Positions 62,595-64,000 of a stretch of 64,000 nucleotides of DNA are shown in pieces; the first letter of the stretch is position 1, and each line of letters begins with the position of its first letter. The DNA is from Streptomyces sp. NBC_00335. Its GTDB lineage: Bacteria > Actinomycetota > Actinomycetes > Streptomycetales > Streptomycetaceae. The DNA is taken from the NCBI RefSeq assembly GCF_036127095.1, contig NZ_CP108006.1:3224001-3288000 (forward strand), written 5' to 3'. The notes under the pieces were generated by a model, which did no database searches, was not told the DNA's origin, and saw nothing but the letters and a program-made list of their open reading frames with translations. The position numbers were made by a program, and so were the translations under genes.

Positions 62595-64000
62595 TCACGG
62601 CAAGGCTGCGACCAAGGCGGCCAGCGTCGGGGCCCACGCGCTCTGGGACGGAGTCCCGAAGCCGACGACCAGGGCCTCGCGCGGGGGCATCGTCGCCTGC
62701 GGATGCCGGAAGAAGGACAGCGGCAGCAGGCCGAGGTCCTGCCAGGCGGCCGCCCGCAGGGCCGCCCGTTCCCCGCCCGGCGGCAGGTCCAGCACCGCGT
62801 GCAGGCCCGCGGCGATGCCGGAGACCACCGCCCGGTCCCCGACGGCCGCCACCAGCTCGTCGCGCCGGCGCCGGTACCGCAGCCGCATCTCCCGCACGTG
62901 CCGGTCGTACGCCCCCGACCGGATGAACTCCGCGAGCGTCAGCTGGTCCAGCGCGCTGGAGCTCCAGTCGGTCCGGCCCTTCACCGCCAGCACCTCCTCC
63001 AGCAGCGGTCCGGGCACCACCATCCAGCCCATGCGCAGCCCAGGCGCCAGGGACTTGCTCGCCGTGCCCAGGTACACCACCCGGTCCGGGTCCAGCCCCT
63101 GGAGCGCGCCGACCGGCTGGCGGTCGTAGCGGAACTCGCCGTCGTAGTCGTCCTCCAGGATCAGCCCGCCCGTGGACCGGGCCCAGTCCACCGCCGCCGC
63201 CCGCCGCCCGGGCGTCAGCGCGGCGCCCGTCGGGAACTGGTGGGCCGGGGTCAGCAGCACCGCTCCCGCGCCCGAACCGGCCAGCTCCGTGGTGCGGGCC
63301 CCCGACCCGTCCACGGCCAGCGGCCGCGTCCGCAGCCCGGCGGCCGTCAGCAGCTCCCGGTGCACGTCCAGCCCGTACCCCTCCACCGCGATCTCGCGGA
63401 CCCGGCGCGCCCGCAGCATCCTCGCGAGCAGCATGAGGCCCTGCCCGAAGCCCGCGCACAGCACGATGCGTTCGGGGTCGGCGTACACCCCGCGGGACCG
63501 CGCCAGGTACCCGGCGAGGGCCTCGCGCAGCTCCACCCGGCCGCGCGGATCCGCGTACCCGAAGGCCTCGTTCGGGGCCTCGGTCAGCGCCCGCCGGGCC
63601 GCCGCCAGCCAGGCGGCGCGCGGGAAACCGCCCAGGTCCGGGGAACCGGGCTTCAGGCTGTACGAGGTCTGCGCGCGCACGGGGCGCCGTACGGCCACGG
63701 CCGCCGCGGGACGCCGCGCCCCGACCCCGACCCGGGCCCGCTCGCCGACCCGGGCCCGCTCCGCGACCCGGGTCCCGGAGCCCCGGCGGGCCGTCAGCCA
63801 GCCTTCGGCGACGAGCTCGGCGTAGGCCTCGGCGACGGTGTTGCGGGCGATCCCGAGGTCCGCGGCGAGCGACCGCGAGGACGGCAGCCGGGTCCCCGGG
63901 GCCAGCCGTCCGCTGCGCGCGGCCTCGCGCAGCGCCTCGGTGAGGCCGGCCCGGACACCGCGCCCGGGGACCGGTTCCAGATGCAGGTCGGCACCGAAAG
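62595..64000 (-). CDS. MocR/PdxR-type GntR regulator-aminotransferase fusion (N-terminus outside window)
   Basis: The frame is open from 62595 to the end of the window and reads a GntR winged helix (GLTEALREAARSGRLAPGTRLPSSRSLAADLGIARNTVAEAYAEL), an Arg/Val-rich linker with repeats, and a fold-type I aminotransferase domain (FGYADPRGRVELREALAGYL, EDDYDGEFRYDR, TASKSLAPGLRMGW with PLP Lys). MocR-type proteins sense PLP or amino acids and regulate nearby genes. The start codon lies beyond 64000. Confidence 0.9.
   Translation of the reverse strand, partial: FGADLHLEPVPGRGVRAGLTEALREAARSGRLAPGTRLPSSRSLAADLGIARNTVAEAYAELVAEGWLTARRGSGTRVAERARVGERARVGVGARRPAAAVAVRRPVRAQTSYSLKPGSPDLGGFPRAAWLAAARRALTEAPNEAFGYADPRGRVELREALAGYLARSRGVYADPERIVLCAGFGQGLMLLARMLRARRVREIAVEGYGLDVHRELLTAAGLRTRPLAVDGSGARTTELAGSGAGAVLLTPAHQFPTGAALTPGRRAAAVDWARSTGGLILEDDYDGEFRYDRQPVGALQGLDPDRVVYLGTASKSLAPGLRMGWMVVPGPLLEEVLAVKGRTDWSSSALDQLTLAEFIRSGAYDRHVREMRLRYRRRRDELVAAVGDRAVVSGIAAGLHAVLDLPPGGERAALRAAAWQDLGLLPLSFFRHPQATMPPREALVVGFGTPSQSAWAPTLAALVAALP

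Overview
The window is high-GC chromosomal DNA of a Streptomyces-type actinomycete. The evidence is strong third-position GC bias, many GTG starts, gene content (two SigE/SigG-like ECF sigma factors, a PspC/VanZ pair, a four-subunit succinate dehydrogenase, BMP-type nucleoside transport, small secreted proteins) and dispersed inverted repeats typical of Streptomyces intergenic regions. No rRNA, tRNA, prophage, transposase or CRISPR array was seen.

Layout. 1-1.5 kb: end of a SigE-family sigma factor, a uridine kinase and a small secreted protein. 1.5-4.9 kb: a deoC-aldehyde dehydrogenase-ALDH-like operon. 5-7.8 kb: PH-domain, VanZ, PspC, lipoprotein and secreted-protein genes. 7.9-9.1 kb: adenosine deaminase. 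9.2-17.7 kb: mixed regulators (LuxR-type, LysR/MFS pair, SigG-like ECF factor with an antisense STAS gene), a DUF402-containing protein and a decayed gene. 17.8-25 kb: nucleoside salvage and import (thymidine phosphorylase, cytidine deaminase, two permeases, a double ATPase, a BMP lipoprotein). 25.2-26.4 kb: M20 amidohydrolase. 26.6-34.7 kb: a divergent cluster for a Kdn/sialic-acid-like cell-wall glycopolymer, including a CMP-ulosonate synthetase/ulosonate synthase gene fusion. 34.7-41.3 kb: LysE exporter, acyl-CoA mutase, L,D-transpeptidase, ECF sigma/membrane partner, UraD-like gene. 41.4-44.8 kb: sdhCDAB. 45-50.6 kb: small enzymes, a TetR-controlled three-gene operon and a family-5 solute-binding protein. 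50.7-64 kb: metallophosphoesterase, D,D-carboxypeptidase, YihY membrane protein, 2'-5' RNA ligase-like protein, trpS, glyA under a ZTP riboswitch, rocD, a YgiB/YgiC-like pair, a DMT permease and a truncated MocR-type regulator.

The strongest unifying observation is a 12-bp palindrome, CTACGCGCGTAG, found in front of deoC (4864), adenosine deaminase (9082), thymidine phosphorylase (19101, one mismatch), the nucleoside ABC transporter operon (23731) and the BMP lipoprotein (24996, degenerate). At bmpA, and plausibly at add and deoC, it lies between the -35 and -10 elements. I infer a single repressor-controlled nucleoside import and catabolism regulon spread over 20 kb. In it the transporter imports nucleosides, Add/Cdd/DeoA break them down, DeoC splits deoxyribose-5-phosphate, and the co-transcribed aldehyde dehydrogenase would remove the acetaldehyde. 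Other notable items are a catalytically dead ALDH paralogue in that operon, the NeuA-NeuB-like fusion, a two-site TetR operator, a ZTP riboswitch ahead of glyA, and Streptomyces intergenic repeats captured into two coding sequences.
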